Shown here: one piece after another, positions 51,353 to 60,311 of the stretch
Layout: the number at the start of each line of letters is the position of its first letter
How positions within the stretch are numbered: the first letter of the stretch is position 1
NCBI GenBank assembly: GCA_903852755.1
Contig: CAINRS010000001.1
Coordinates: forward strand, 1 to 64,000
Length of the DNA stretch: 64,000 nucleotides
Origin: an uncultured Actinomycetes bacterium
Lineage (GTDB): Bacteria > Actinomycetota > Acidimicrobiia > Acidimicrobiales > Microtrichaceae
Reading direction: 5' to 3'
Notes under the pieces: model-generated
The model's database searches: none
Seen by the model: only the letters and a program-made list of their open reading frames with translations
What the model was told of the DNA's origin: nothing
Program-made: the position numbers and the translations under genes

Positions 51353-52900
51353 TCACAGGGTCGGGGGCAGGACGGCCTCCACGAGGGCCGGACCCTCGGT
51401 GGCCAGCGCACGACCGAGCTGCGTTGCGAACTCCTCGGCGGTCGTGGCCCGACTGGCGGGGACCCCCATCCCGGTGGCGAGCGAGACGAAGTCGAGGCCG
51501 GGGATGTCGAGCATCTCCTTGGCGCGCGGTCCGGCCGTCCCGGCCCCGACCCGGTCGAGCTCCATGTTCAACACCGCGTAGGACCCGTTGTTGAGGATCA
51601 CCGTCGTGACGTCGAGGCCCTCCCTGGCCTGCGTCCACAGGGCCTGGAGGGTGTACATGGCGCTGCCGTCGGCCTCGAGGTTGATCACCTTGCGGCCGGC
51701 GGCGGCGACAGCCGCGCCGGTGGCGGCGGGTGCCCCGTAGCCGATGGACCCACCGGTGAGGCAGAGCCAGTCGTGGGGAGGGGCACCTGCCGTGGCGCCG
51801 GAGACGAACAGTCCGGCGGTGTTGCCCTCGTCGACGACCACCGCACCCTCGGGCAGCAGTGCGCCGAGGGCCGAGGCGACGCTCTGGGCATCGAGCGAGC
51901 CGGTCGGCAGTTCGGGTCGGTCGGCCGGTGCGCCGGCGGTCGACGGGCTCGCCCCGAGTTCCTCTGCGAGCGCGGCGAGCGCACCGACGGCGTCCTCGTC
52001 GGGTGCGGCGAGCACGTGGACCACGCAGCCCTCGGGCACGAGGTCCGAGGCCTTCTCGGGGTAGGCGAAGAACGACACCGGTGAGGACGTGTCCACGACG
52101 ACGAGGTGCCGGAGTCCGTCGAGCTGCATCTGCGCGAACTCGGCGAGGTAGGCGAGCCGGTCGACCGACGGGATCCCAGCGCCTCGTTCGAGCCGAGCGG
52201 GGAAGGTCTCGGCGAGCAGCTTCGTCCCGGTCGCCTCGGTGATCCCGGTGGCGGTGCGGAGACCGTCGGCACGCAACGTCGTCCCGCCGAGGAGCAGGGC
52301 TGCGGGCTCGTCGCCCCGCAGCACCGCAGCGACGGCCTCGATGCGGTCGGCCGGCACAGCAGCCGGGGCCTGCCGATCGCTCGGACCGACGGGTCCGGGG
52401 GAGTCGAGCCAGCACACGTCCGCCGGGAGGATCAGGGTGGCGACCTGACCGGGTGGACCGCACGCAGCGGCGACGGCGTCGGCGCCGTCACGGGCGACCG
52501 ACTCGGCCGTCGTGGAGGACCGGATCCACCCCGAGACGCCGCGGGCGATCGACGCGATGTCGGACTGCAGCGGAGCGTCGTACACAGCGTGGTACGTGGC
52601 GTGGTCGCCGACCACGTTCACGACCGGGGTCTTCGCGCGCCGCGCGTTGTGCAGGTTGGCCAACCCGTTCCCCAGACCGGGGCCGAGGTGCAGGAGCACC
52701 GCGGCGGGCCGGTCGGCCATGCGTGCGTACCCGTCGGCCGCACCGGTGGCGACGCCCTCGAACAGGGCCAGCACCGATCGCATCTCGGGCACGTCGTCGA
52801 GCGCGTGGACGAAGTGCATCTCCGAGGTGCCGGGGTTCATGAAGCAGACGTCGACACCGGCGTCGACGAAGGTGCGGATCAGGGCCTGTGCGCCGTTCAC
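51353..52900 (-). CDS. thiamine-diphosphate-dependent enzyme, acetolactate-synthase-like
   Basis: The 515-residue protein has the three-domain layout of ThDP enzymes: N-terminal PYR domain with the activating-type glutamate in ALFEGVATGAADGYARM, a central domain, and a C-terminal PP domain with the metal-binding segment EADGSAMYTLQALWTQAREG ending in NN. It resembles acetolactate synthase large subunits and benzoylformate decarboxylases but lacks obvious catabolic partners. GTG at 52900 has AAAGGA six bases upstream. Five 14-bp repeats lie just before that site. The true substrate is open. Confidence 0.8.
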   Translation of the reverse strand: MNGAQALIRTFVDAGVDVCFMNPGTSEMHFVHALDDVPEMRSVLALFEGVATGAADGYARMADRPAAVLLHLGPGLGNGLANLHNARRAKTPVVNVVGDHATYHAVYDAPLQSDIASIARGVSGWIRSSTTAESVARDGADAVAAACGPPGQVATLILPADVCWLDSPGPVGPSDRQAPAAVPADRIEAVAAVLRGDEPAALLLGGTTLRADGLRTATGITEATGTKLLAETFPARLERGAGIPSVDRLAYLAEFAQMQLDGLRHLVVVDTSSPVSFFAYPEKASDLVPEGCVVHVLAAPDEDAVGALAALAEELGASPSTAGAPADRPELPTGSLDAQSVASALGALLPEGAVVVDEGNTAGLFVSGATAGAPPHDWLCLTGGSIGYGAPAATGAAVAAAGRKVINLEADGSAMYTLQALWTQAREGLDVTTVILNNGSYAVLNMELDRVGAGTAGPRAKEMLDIPGLDFVSLATGMGVPASRATTAEEFATQLGRALATEGPALVEAVLPPTL

Positions 52901-52912
52901 GTGTCGTCCTTT

Positions 52913-52982
52913 GTTCGTTGGAGCGTGTTCGTTGGAGCGTGTTCGTTGGAGCGTGTTCGTCGGAGCTCGTTCGTAGGAGCTC
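52913..52982. repeat. 14-bp tandem repeat, five copies
   Basis: GTTCGTTGGAGCGT occurs three times exactly (52913-52926, 52927-52940, 52941-52954), then as GTTCGTCGGAGCTC (52955-52968) and GTTCGTAGGAGCTC (52969-52982). The array fills the space between the ThDP gene's ribosome-binding site and the end of the oxidase gene. It has no spacers, so it is not CRISPR. It would place five evenly spaced sites in the leader region. Confidence 0.85.
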
Positions 52983-52985
52983 CGG

Positions 52986-54359
52986 TCAGTCGAAGATGGT
53001 GCCGGGGTTGAGGATCCCCGAGGGGTCGAACGCCTGCTTGATCCGGCGCATCAGCGCGATCTTCTTCGGGTCCTCGAGTTGCAGGAAGTGCTCCTTCTTG
53101 GCTCCACCGATGCCGTGCTCGGCGGAGATGGCACCCCCGAGCTGCATCCCGGAGGCGAAGAGCTCGTGCAGCAGGCGGCTGCGCCGCTCGTCGTCTGCGC
53201 AGAAGACCCCCAGGTGGACGTTGCCGTCGCCGGCGTGCCCGCACCCGGCGATCCACGCCTCGTACTCGGCGGCGAGCTCGCTGACCCGTTGCATGAACAC
53301 GGGGATCTGCGCCCGGGGGACCACGACGTCCACGATGTCGTCGGCGCCGCTGGCCTTCGCCATCCAGAACGCCTGCTCGCGGGCGGCGATGAGCTCGCCG
53401 GCGGCCTGCGGTGGCAGGACGAACACGTCGAGTGCGCCGAGTTCGCCGAGCTGCTCGGCGAGTGCGCCGAGGTCACCCTCGAGTCGGTCCTCGTGCGCGT
53501 TCTCGAGCACGACGACGAGGTAGGCGAGCGCGGTGTCCTTGATCTCCTGGGGGATGCCGAGCTCGAGGCCGCTGTAGCTGGCCGTCGCCGACATCGTGAG
53601 CAGGTCGATGTACTCGAGCACGAGCGGGCCGATGCCCGAGTCGACGATGCGCGGCACTGCGGCGGTCACCTCGTCGAGGGTCGAGAACGGGGCGAGGACC
53701 GTCGCCTGGTGCTCCGGCCGGGGGTAGAGCTTGATGACGACCTCGGTGACCAGCGCCAGCGTCCCCTCACTGCCGACGATCAACTGGGTCAGGTCGTAGC
53801 CGGTGGTCGACTTCACGTAGCGACCGCCGGTCCGCAGGACCTCGCCACCGGGGAGGACCACCTCGAGTCCGAGCACCTGGTGCCGTGTGACGCCGTACTT
53901 CACGGCGCGCATGCCACCGGCGTTGGTGGCGACGTTCCCTCCGATGCTCGCCGAGTACTCGCCCGGGTAGACCGGGTAGACGAGTCCGAGCGGTCGGAGC
54001 GCCTCGTCGAGGTCGACCAGGCGGACCCCCGGTTGGACGACCGCCAGGTGGTTCTCGGTGTCGATCTCGAGGATCTGGTCCATGCGGTCGAAGCAGATGA
54101 CGATCCCGTCGGCGAGTGGTGTCGCGGCGCCGGAGAGGCCGGTTCCACTGCCCCGGGCGGTGACCGGCACGCCCAGCTCCTCGGCGAGTGCCAGCACGGC
54201 GGCGACCTGTGCCGTCTCGGTCGGACGGACGACGGCGAGCGGGCGGACCGCCTCGACGGTCAGGCACTCGTCGTGCGTGTCGTCCTCGTGGACGTCGTCG
54301 CCCGCGCTGACCCCTGTGGTTCCCACGATCCCGACGAGCGACTCGATCAGTTCCGGCAC
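52986..54359 (-). CDS. FAD-linked oxidase, GlcD/D-lactate dehydrogenase-like
   Basis: The 457-residue protein has the PCMH-type FAD domain (VVRPTETAQVAAVLALAEEL, ARGSGTGLSGAATPLADG, then EYSASIGGNVATNAGG) and the C-terminal domain with the GCGHAGDGNVHLG metal-binding motif and AEHGIGGAKKEHF. It oxidises a 2-hydroxy acid such as glycolate or D-lactate. GTG at 54359 is used; an earlier in-frame start is not supported. It is upstream of the ThDP gene across the 14-bp repeats, so a joint role in 2-oxo or hydroxy acid metabolism is conceivable. Confidence 0.88.
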   Translation of the reverse strand: MPELIESLVGIVGTTGVSAGDDVHEDDTHDECLTVEAVRPLAVVRPTETAQVAAVLALAEELGVPVTARGSGTGLSGAATPLADGIVICFDRMDQILEIDTENHLAVVQPGVRLVDLDEALRPLGLVYPVYPGEYSASIGGNVATNAGGMRAVKYGVTRHQVLGLEVVLPGGEVLRTGGRYVKSTTGYDLTQLIVGSEGTLALVTEVVIKLYPRPEHQATVLAPFSTLDEVTAAVPRIVDSGIGPLVLEYIDLLTMSATASYSGLELGIPQEIKDTALAYLVVVLENAHEDRLEGDLGALAEQLGELGALDVFVLPPQAAGELIAAREQAFWMAKASGADDIVDVVVPRAQIPVFMQRVSELAAEYEAWIAGCGHAGDGNVHLGVFCADDERRSRLLHELFASGMQLGGAISAEHGIGGAKKEHFLQLEDPKKIALMRRIKQAFDPSGILNPGTIFD

Positions 54360-54457
54360 CTCGACCCCCGTGTCCCGACTGGCGTGGGCGTACGCTAGCC
54401 CCGGCGGTGGTCGTCGACTCAGCCGGACCGGAACGGGTCCGTGAGGGGAGGTCCCTG

Positions 54458-54889
54458 GTGGACGTCGAGGAGATCCTGATGGTCTACGACGCCGATGCGG
54501 GCGTCGTCGGTGAGCTGCGGTACGTGGTGGGGAAGCTCGCAGGCCGCCACTGCGGGCTGTGCGACGTGACGCACGGAGCGCTCCGGAGGAAACCCGCCTT
54601 CGACGAGCTGGTGTGCGGCCTCGACGTTCCGGTCCACGTGTGGCACCGCAACGAGCAGCCCGCCGACGTCGCTGCCCACACGGCCGGTCGCACCCCGATC
54701 GTCGTGGCCCGACTGGGCGACGGATCGCTCGTGGACCTGCTGGCCGCCGACCAACTGGACGCGTGCTCGGGCGACGTCGACCGATTCGGTGCCGCCCTCG
54801 CCGCGGCGCTCGACCCGCCGTCGCCCCCTGGGTCAGCCCGGGTTCACGACGGAGACGTCGACGCTGTGGTGGACCGGCTCGGCGAGTGA
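54458..54889 (+). CDS. conserved small protein with a CGLCDVTHG motif
   Basis: The 143-residue protein begins VDVEEILMVYDADAGVVGEL and has an HCGLCDVTHG motif (about 31-40) with two closely spaced cysteines, reminiscent of a metal site. It resembles uncharacterised bacterial proteins whose function I do not know. GTG at 54458 has GGGGAGG six bases upstream; a longer in-frame start at 54407 exists. The 3' end overlaps the convergent OsmC gene by 57 bases. Confidence 0.65.
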   Translation: MDVEEILMVYDADAGVVGELRYVVGKLAGRHCGLCDVTHGALRRKPAFDELVCGLDVPVHVWHRNEQPADVAAHTAGRTPIVVARLGDGSLVDLLAADQLDACSGDVDRFGAALAAALDPPSPPGSARVHDGDVDAVVDRLGE

Positions 54890-55288
54890 CCGGGCCACGT
54901 AGCACTTCTCGCCGGCCACCGAGAACAGCTCCTCCGCGGTCGACACCGCACCGGCGGAGATGCCGACCCGGGCGCGGAGTGTGACGTCGCGCAGGGACCC
55001 CTCGCTGCCCTCGACCACCAGTCGGCACGAGGCCGAGTCCTCGTAGGTCTCGACCACCACACCGTTGCGGGCGCACAGGTGCAGGAACCACAGCATGTGG
55101 CACTGCGAGACGGACCCGAGCAGCAGGTGCTCGGGGCTCCACCCGCCCGGGGAATCGGGAGGGGTCGTCGGGATGGTCGGACGACCCTCGGCAGCGAGCT
55201 CGCCGTCCTTGCCGTAGGAACGCGTCGCGGTCCCCGTCCCGTCGTTGCCGACCCAGGTGAGCGTGGTGCTGAACTCGCTGCTGCCCAC
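54833..55288 (-). CDS. OsmC-family peroxide-resistance protein
   Basis: The 151-residue protein is OsmC-like: it has the EHLLLGSVSQCHMLWFLHLC segment with the resolving or peroxidatic cysteine and a late EKCYVARSL carrying the second one. The pair reduces organic hydroperoxides. GTG at 55288 lies 13 bases after the ligase gene stop, so it is probably the second gene of that message. It overlaps the convergent small gene's end. Confidence 0.85.
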   Translation of the reverse strand: MGSSEFSTTLTWVGNDGTGTATRSYGKDGELAAEGRPTIPTTPPDSPGGWSPEHLLLGSVSQCHMLWFLHLCARNGVVVETYEDSASCRLVVEGSEGSLRDVTLRARVGISAGAVSTAEELFSVAGEKCYVARSLAEPVHHSVDVSVVNPG

Positions 55289-55301
55289 GGTGCCCCCCGA
55301 C

Positions 55302-56693
55302 TCAGATCCGCTCGAAGTTCCGGCGGAGCTCCCACTCGGTGACGGTGTTGTTGAACGATCTCCACTCGTCGCGGACCTGGTGGAGCAGGTGGAAGTGGAC
55401 CGTCTCGCCGAACGCCTCCCGGGCGAACTCGGAGTCGCGGAACGACTCGAACGCCTCGACGATGTTCCAGGGGATCCGCTCGACGTCGTCGGCGGTGTAG
55501 CCGTTGCCCAGGTAGGCGTCGCCGCAGTCCAGGTCGCGGTCGATTCCGTCGAGTCCCGCCGCGATGATGGCGGCGAAGGCGATGTACGGGTTGCAGTCGG
55601 CGCCCGGGATGCGGGACTCGACGCGCATGCCGGCACCGTGGCCCACGAGGCGCAGGCCGCACGTGCGGTTGTCGGGCGACCAGACGACGGCGGTCGGCGC
55701 CCAGGAACCGGGCTGGTACCGCTTGTAGGAGTTCACGAACGGGGCGAAGCAGATGGAGAGTTCGCGGGAGTGGGCGAGCAGCCCGCCCATCCAGGACCGG
55801 AAGATCGGCGACATGTCGTGTGGTCCGTCACCGGGGCAGAGCGGGGCACCGTCGGTCGACCAGATCGAGGAGTGGATGTGGCAGCTCGATCCGGGCTCGT
55901 CGATCCTGGGCTTGGCCATGAAGGTGATCGACTTGCCCTGCAGGTGGGCGATCTCCTTGGCGCCGTTCTTGTAGATGGTGTGGTTGTCGGCCATCGTCAG
56001 CGCGTCGGAGTAGCGCAGGTTGAGCTCGTGCTGGCCGGGGGCCGCCTCGCCCTTGGAGAACTCGACCGGCAGGCCCGCCGCGAGCATCTGGTTGCGCAGC
56101 TCGCGCAGGAGGGGCTCGTCCTTGGTGGTCTGGAAGACGTGGTAGTCGAGGTTGTACCAGGACGAGGTCTGGGCCTCGAGGTTGCGGTAGCCCTGGGCCG
56201 CGAGCTCGTCGTAGGTCTCGTGGTAGGCGAAGAACTCCAGCTCGGAACCGACCATGACGTGGAGGCCGCGCTCGGCTGCACGCTCGATCTGGCGCTGCAG
56301 GATCTGCCGTGGCGACACCGGGACCGGGGTGCCGTCGTGCTCGACGACGTCGCACAGGACCATGGCCGTCCTGGGCAGCCACGGGGTGACCCGCAGCGTC
56401 GACAGGTCGGGCCGACCTCGGAAGTCGCCGTAGCCGCCGTCCCAGGTGGCGTACTCGTAGCCCTCGACGACGCTCATGTCGACGTCGACGGTCAGCAGGT
56501 AGTTGCAGGCCTCGATGCCCTCGCCGCCGGTGCCGTCCTCGTCGACGATGTGGTCGACGAAGAACCGGCCGGTGACGCGCTTGCCCATGAGCCGGCCCAG
56601 CAGGTCGGTGAACGCGACGACGACGGTGTCGATCTCGTCGGCGTCGACGAGCGTTCGCAGTGTCGGCAGGTCGATCTTGCCGGTGGTGGGCAT
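55302..56693 (-). CDS. glutamine-synthetase-like ligase (GlnA3/polyamine type)
   Basis: The 463-residue protein has GS-type features: GSELEFFAYHETYDEL with metal-binding glutamates, EAAPGQHELNLRYSDALTMAD, GSSCHIHSSIW and NRTCGLRLVG with the substrate arginine. It lacks the exact adenylylation loop of GlnA1, and its pattern suits gamma-glutamylpolyamine or related amine ligases. ATG at 56693 has GGGAG six bases upstream. Aldehyde dehydrogenase and SDR genes next to it would fit an amine-breakdown pathway such as polyamine to GABA, but this is inference. Confidence 0.85.
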   Translation of the reverse strand: MPTTGKIDLPTLRTLVDADEIDTVVVAFTDLLGRLMGKRVTGRFFVDHIVDEDGTGGEGIEACNYLLTVDVDMSVVEGYEYATWDGGYGDFRGRPDLSTLRVTPWLPRTAMVLCDVVEHDGTPVPVSPRQILQRQIERAAERGLHVMVGSELEFFAYHETYDELAAQGYRNLEAQTSSWYNLDYHVFQTTKDEPLLRELRNQMLAAGLPVEFSKGEAAPGQHELNLRYSDALTMADNHTIYKNGAKEIAHLQGKSITFMAKPRIDEPGSSCHIHSSIWSTDGAPLCPGDGPHDMSPIFRSWMGGLLAHSRELSICFAPFVNSYKRYQPGSWAPTAVVWSPDNRTCGLRLVGHGAGMRVESRIPGADCNPYIAFAAIIAAGLDGIDRDLDCGDAYLGNGYTADDVERIPWNIVEAFESFRDSEFAREAFGETVHFHLLHQVRDEWRSFNNTVTEWELRRNFERI

Positions 56694-56748
56694 GTTGGTC
56701 TCCCTGTGAGGGTGCTGCGTGGGTGCCCCGTCGGGCGGGGGCTCGGGA

Positions 56749-57549
56749 CTACTCCGGGGTGGTGTAGGCGGCGGTGATGCCACCGTCGATGAGCAGGGAC
56801 TGCCCCGTCATGAACGAGGACTCGTCGGAGGCGAGGAACAGCGCACCCTCGGCGATCTCGACCGCCTCGCCGAACCGCCCCATGGGGACGTGGACCAGAC
56901 GGCGCTGGCGCTTCTGTTCGTCGGACAGGTACTTGGCCAGCAGCGGCGTCAGGACGGGTCCCGGGCAGAGTGCGTTCGCCCGCAGGCCCTGACGGGCGTA
57001 GATGACGGCGATCTCACGCGTCATCGACAGGACCGCCCCCTTGGACGCCGTGTAGGCGATCTGCGGCGTGGCCGCACCCAGGTGGGCGACGAAACTGGCG
57101 ACGTTCACGATCGATGCGCCGCCCCGGCCCACCCCGGGTCCGCCCGACTCGACCGTGCGCAGCATGGCGGGGATGCCGTGCTTGCAGCAGAGCGCCAGGC
57201 CGGTCACGTTGACGCGCAGTGTGGTCTCCCAGACGTCCACACTGGTGTTCTCCGGCCCGTCGTCGTCCCCGAGGGACACGCCGGCGTTGTTGTAGAGGAC
57301 GTGCAGTCCGCCGTGGGTGTCGACGGCGTGGTCGACGGCCGCTGCGACGGAGGACTCGTCGGAGACGTCGCAGTGGACCGCCGTCGCCGTTCCTCCCGCA
57401 CCGGTGATGGCATCGACGGTGGCGGTGCCGTCACCGACATCGGCGACGACCACGGTGGCTCCCTCGGCGGCGAATCGCTCTGCCGCCACCCGACCCAGAC
57501 CGGATGCGGCTCCGGTGATCAGACAGACCTTGTCGTCGAGACGTCCCAT
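56749..57549 (-). CDS. classical SDR oxidoreductase
   Basis: The 266-residue SDR has TGAASGLG, NNAGVS, serine in VNVASFV and YTASK, with GPVLTPLLAKYLSDEQ and a C-terminal LLIDGGITAAY, typical of 3-oxoacyl- or alcohol-type dehydrogenases. It lies between the amine-ligase-like and aldehyde dehydrogenase genes and is divergent from the latter. It is 55 bases upstream of the ligase start. Confidence 0.85.
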   Translation of the reverse strand: MGRLDDKVCLITGAASGLGRVAAERFAAEGATVVVADVGDGTATVDAITGAGGTATAVHCDVSDESSVAAAVDHAVDTHGGLHVLYNNAGVSLGDDDGPENTSVDVWETTLRVNVTGLALCCKHGIPAMLRTVESGGPGVGRGGASIVNVASFVAHLGAATPQIAYTASKGAVLSMTREIAVIYARQGLRANALCPGPVLTPLLAKYLSDEQKRQRRLVHVPMGRFGEAVEIAEGALFLASDESSFMTGQSLLIDGGITAAYTTPE

Positions 57550-57579
57550 GGCGTGGGGAGGCTAGCGGCTCGGAGTCCC

Positions 57580-57585
57580 TACACT
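57580..57585 (+). promoter_or_regulatory. -10 box TACACT, leaderless promoter
   Basis: TACACT precedes the ATG at 57594 by eight bases and no ribosome-binding site lies between. Confidence 0.45.
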
Positions 57586-57593
57586 CCCACGCC

Positions 57594-59057
57594 ATGAGCG
57601 AGACAACCACGACGGACGCCCGATCGGTGCGACGGCACCCACTCCTGGTGGCCGGTGAGGCGGTCACCACCTCGACCGGCGGGGAGCTCGAGGTCCGCAA
57701 CCCCGCGGACGACTCGGTGGTCGACGTGGTGGCCCAGGCCGGACCCGCCGAGCTCGAAGCGGCGCTCGTCGCGGCGTCGGCCGCGGCGGACTCCGGGGTG
57801 TGGGGCTCGGTGAGCGCGACCGATCGCGGCCGGGTCCTGCGCCGGGCGGCGGACCTGCTGCGCGAGCGGGCCGAGGACTTCGCGTGGGCCGAGGTGCGCA
57901 CGGCCGGCCACACGATCGCCGACGCCCGGTGGGAGGCCGGCGCCATGGCGGACGTCGTCGACTACTACGCCGGTGCCGCCAACAAGCACACGGGGTCGGT
58001 CGTCCCGACCCCCGACCCGGGCCTGGGACTGGTGCTGCGGGTCCCGGTGGGAGTCTGCGGACTGATCGTCCCGTGGAACTTCCCGATGCTGATCGCCACG
58101 TGGAAGCTCGCTCCGGCGCTCGCCTGCGGCAACCCGGTCGTGCTGAAGCCGGCCTCGCTCACCCCGGTCACGGCCGTCATGCTGGGACAGGTCCTGCTCG
58201 ACGCGGGCGTCCCGCCCGAGGCCGTGAGCATCCTGCCCGGTCCCGGCTCGAGCATCGGGGAGTCGCTGGTCACCGACCCGAGGGTGGCGAAGGTGTCGTT
58301 CACGGGCGACTCCGCGACCGGCTCCCACCTGATGGCCCGGGTCGCCCCCAACGTCACGCGGATCTCGCTCGAACTCGGTGGCAAGTCGGCGGCCATCGTG
58401 TTCCCCGACGCCGACCTGGAGGCTGCGGTCGACGCCATCCCGTACTCGGTGTTCGCCAACGCCGGCCAGGACTGCTGCGCCCGGAGCCGGATCCTCGTCC
58501 ACCGGTCCGTCTACGACGACTTCACGGCGGCCTTCGCCGCACGGACCGAGCAGCTCGTCGTCGGCGACCCGTCGGACGAGTCGACCGAGATCGGTCCCCT
58601 CATCACCGAGGCGCAGCGGGCCACGAGCCTGGACTACCTCGACGTGGCCCGCGCCGAGGGCGCCGAGGTGGTCTGCGGCGGGACCCCGAGTGGACCGGGG
58701 TGGTTCCTCGAGCCGGCCGTCGTCGCCGGTGTCGACAACGAGATGCGTGTCGCCCGCGAGGAGATCTTCGGTCCGGTCGCTGCGGTCATCCCGTTCGAGG
58801 ACGAGGCGGACGCCGTGCGGATCGCGAACGACAGCGAGTACGGCCTCTCCGGCACGCTGTGGACACGCGATCTGGGCCGGGCGGTCCGCGTGGGGACCGC
58901 CGTGCGCACCGGCGTGATGTCGGTCAACACCAACCGGAGCGTCCGGACCGAGCTGCCGTTCGGTGGGTTCAAGCGCTCCGGGATCGGCCGGGAGCTGGGA
59001 CTGGCGGCGCTGGACCACTACACCGAGTCCAAGACGCTCTTCCTGTCCGCCGACTGA
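57594..59057 (+). CDS. NAD(P)-dependent aldehyde dehydrogenase
   Basis: The 487-residue enzyme has the catalytic Asn162 (PWNFPM), general-base Glu260 in LELGGKS and nucleophile Cys294 in GQDCCARS. It oxidises an aldehyde to a carboxylate. Next to a polyamine-ligase-like gene, gamma-glutamyl-aminobutyraldehyde or a similar amine-derived aldehyde is a plausible substrate. Length and motifs are complete. Confidence 0.92.
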   Translation: MSETTTTDARSVRRHPLLVAGEAVTTSTGGELEVRNPADDSVVDVVAQAGPAELEAALVAASAAADSGVWGSVSATDRGRVLRRAADLLRERAEDFAWAEVRTAGHTIADARWEAGAMADVVDYYAGAANKHTGSVVPTPDPGLGLVLRVPVGVCGLIVPWNFPMLIATWKLAPALACGNPVVLKPASLTPVTAVMLGQVLLDAGVPPEAVSILPGPGSSIGESLVTDPRVAKVSFTGDSATGSHLMARVAPNVTRISLELGGKSAAIVFPDADLEAAVDAIPYSVFANAGQDCCARSRILVHRSVYDDFTAAFAARTEQLVVGDPSDESTEIGPLITEAQRATSLDYLDVARAEGAEVVCGGTPSGPGWFLEPAVVAGVDNEMRVAREEIFGPVAAVIPFEDEADAVRIANDSEYGLSGTLWTRDLGRAVRVGTAVRTGVMSVNTNRSVRTELPFGGFKRSGIGRELGLAALDHYTESKTLFLSAD

Positions 59058-59093
59058 CGCGTCCGGACCGGGGCGGTCGGCCAGACTGGTCCG

Positions 59094-60248
59094 GTGAGCG
59101 ACGGAGGAGCGCCCGGGCCGGGCAAGTTCTTCGTCCCCGCACCCGGTGGCTCCGGACCGCCCCGATCACCGGGGCCGAGCCCTGATTCGCAGCAGTCCGG
59201 TGCACGGCGACCCCGTGCGCCACGACCCGGTCCGTCGCGGGCCGGACCTGCTCCGACGCCGGCGAGGCCCGGAGGCCGCCGGTCCGAACCGGTCGCTCCC
59301 GTTCCCGGATCCCGGCGTTCCCGCCGGCCTCGGTGGGCCAGGGTCGTCCTCGTGCTCGGGGTCGTCGTCGCCCTCCTGGTGGCGTGGCTGGGTGGTCGCG
59401 CGCTGCTCGCCTACACGGGGATCGAGCGGGTCGACCTGGCCGACGTCCTGGATCCGGTCACCGGGGCAGAGGTGAACTACCTGCTCGTCGGGTCGGACTC
59501 ACGGGAGGGCTTCGACCCCGACGTCGAGCCGGGAGGCACCTCGACGGTCCAGGGGCGACGGAGCGACACGCTCATCCTGCTCCGGACGGGACCGTCGGGA
59601 GCCCGGATGATGTCGATCCCCCGGGACCTGTGGGTGACCTACCCCGTGTCGCGGGTGGAGGGCCGGATCAACGGCGCCTACGACGCCGGGCCGGCCGCGC
59701 TGGTGCGCACCGTGCAGTCGGCGCTGGACGTGCCCGTGCACCACTACGTCGAGATCGGCTTCGCCTCGTTCGGCGGCCTCGTGGACGCCGTGGGCGGTGT
59801 GACGGTCGACTTCCCGCACCCGGCGAGCGACGTGAAGTCGGGGCTGAACGTGCCGCAGGCCGGGCCCGTCACGTTGGACGGCGACCAGGCGCTCGCCTAC
59901 GTGCGCTCCAGGACCTACACCGAGGTGATCTACGGCCAGGCGGTCGTCGACCCCACGGCCGACCTGGGGCGACAGCAGCGTCAACAGGCGTTCCTGCGGT
60001 CGGCGCTGGCCGAGGTGGGTGGGGAGCGGAACCCCTTCCGGGTGGTCGACGCCGTCTCGGCACTGTCGGACGGTCTCGTCCTCGACGACTCGGCGTCGGC
60101 CGGCGAGTTGTTCGCCCTGGCCCGGTCGCTGTCGTCGTCGCCCCCCGAGACCGTGGTGCTGCCCACCCGCCCGACCGTCATCGACGGCGCCGACGTCCTG
60201 CTGCTCGTCCAGCCGGGGGCCGACGAGGTGCTCGCCGGCTTCCGGTGA
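59094..60248 (+). CDS. LytR-CpsA-Psr family cell-wall ligase
   Basis: The 384-residue protein has a proline-rich cytoplasmic region of about 80 residues, one membrane segment (VVLVLGVVVALLVAWLGG) and an LCP domain with typical LLVGSDSRE, SDTLILLR, SIPRDLWV and GRINGAYDAG motifs, then ALAYVRSR. LCP proteins attach glycopolymers to peptidoglycan on the outer face. It starts with GTG at 59094. The run of genes after it includes a cyclophilin and a kinase-like gene on the same strand. Confidence 0.92.
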   Translation: MSDGGAPGPGKFFVPAPGGSGPPRSPGPSPDSQQSGARRPRAPRPGPSRAGPAPTPARPGGRRSEPVAPVPGSRRSRRPRWARVVLVLGVVVALLVAWLGGRALLAYTGIERVDLADVLDPVTGAEVNYLLVGSDSREGFDPDVEPGGTSTVQGRRSDTLILLRTGPSGARMMSIPRDLWVTYPVSRVEGRINGAYDAGPAALVRTVQSALDVPVHHYVEIGFASFGGLVDAVGGVTVDFPHPASDVKSGLNVPQAGPVTLDGDQALAYVRSRTYTEVIYGQAVVDPTADLGRQQRQQAFLRSALAEVGGERNPFRVVDAVSALSDGLVLDDSASAGELFALARSLSSSPPETVVLPTRPTVIDGADVLLLVQPGADEVLAGFR

Positions 60249-60311
60249 GTCGCGGCCCTCCTGGTGGCGTGGCTACCATGCGGCGTCCCACAGCGTGAGC
60301 GGAGGTTCACA

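Noticed and set aside
52913-52982. CRISPR array
   Set aside because: The 14-bp units are directly adjacent without spacers and no cas genes are present.
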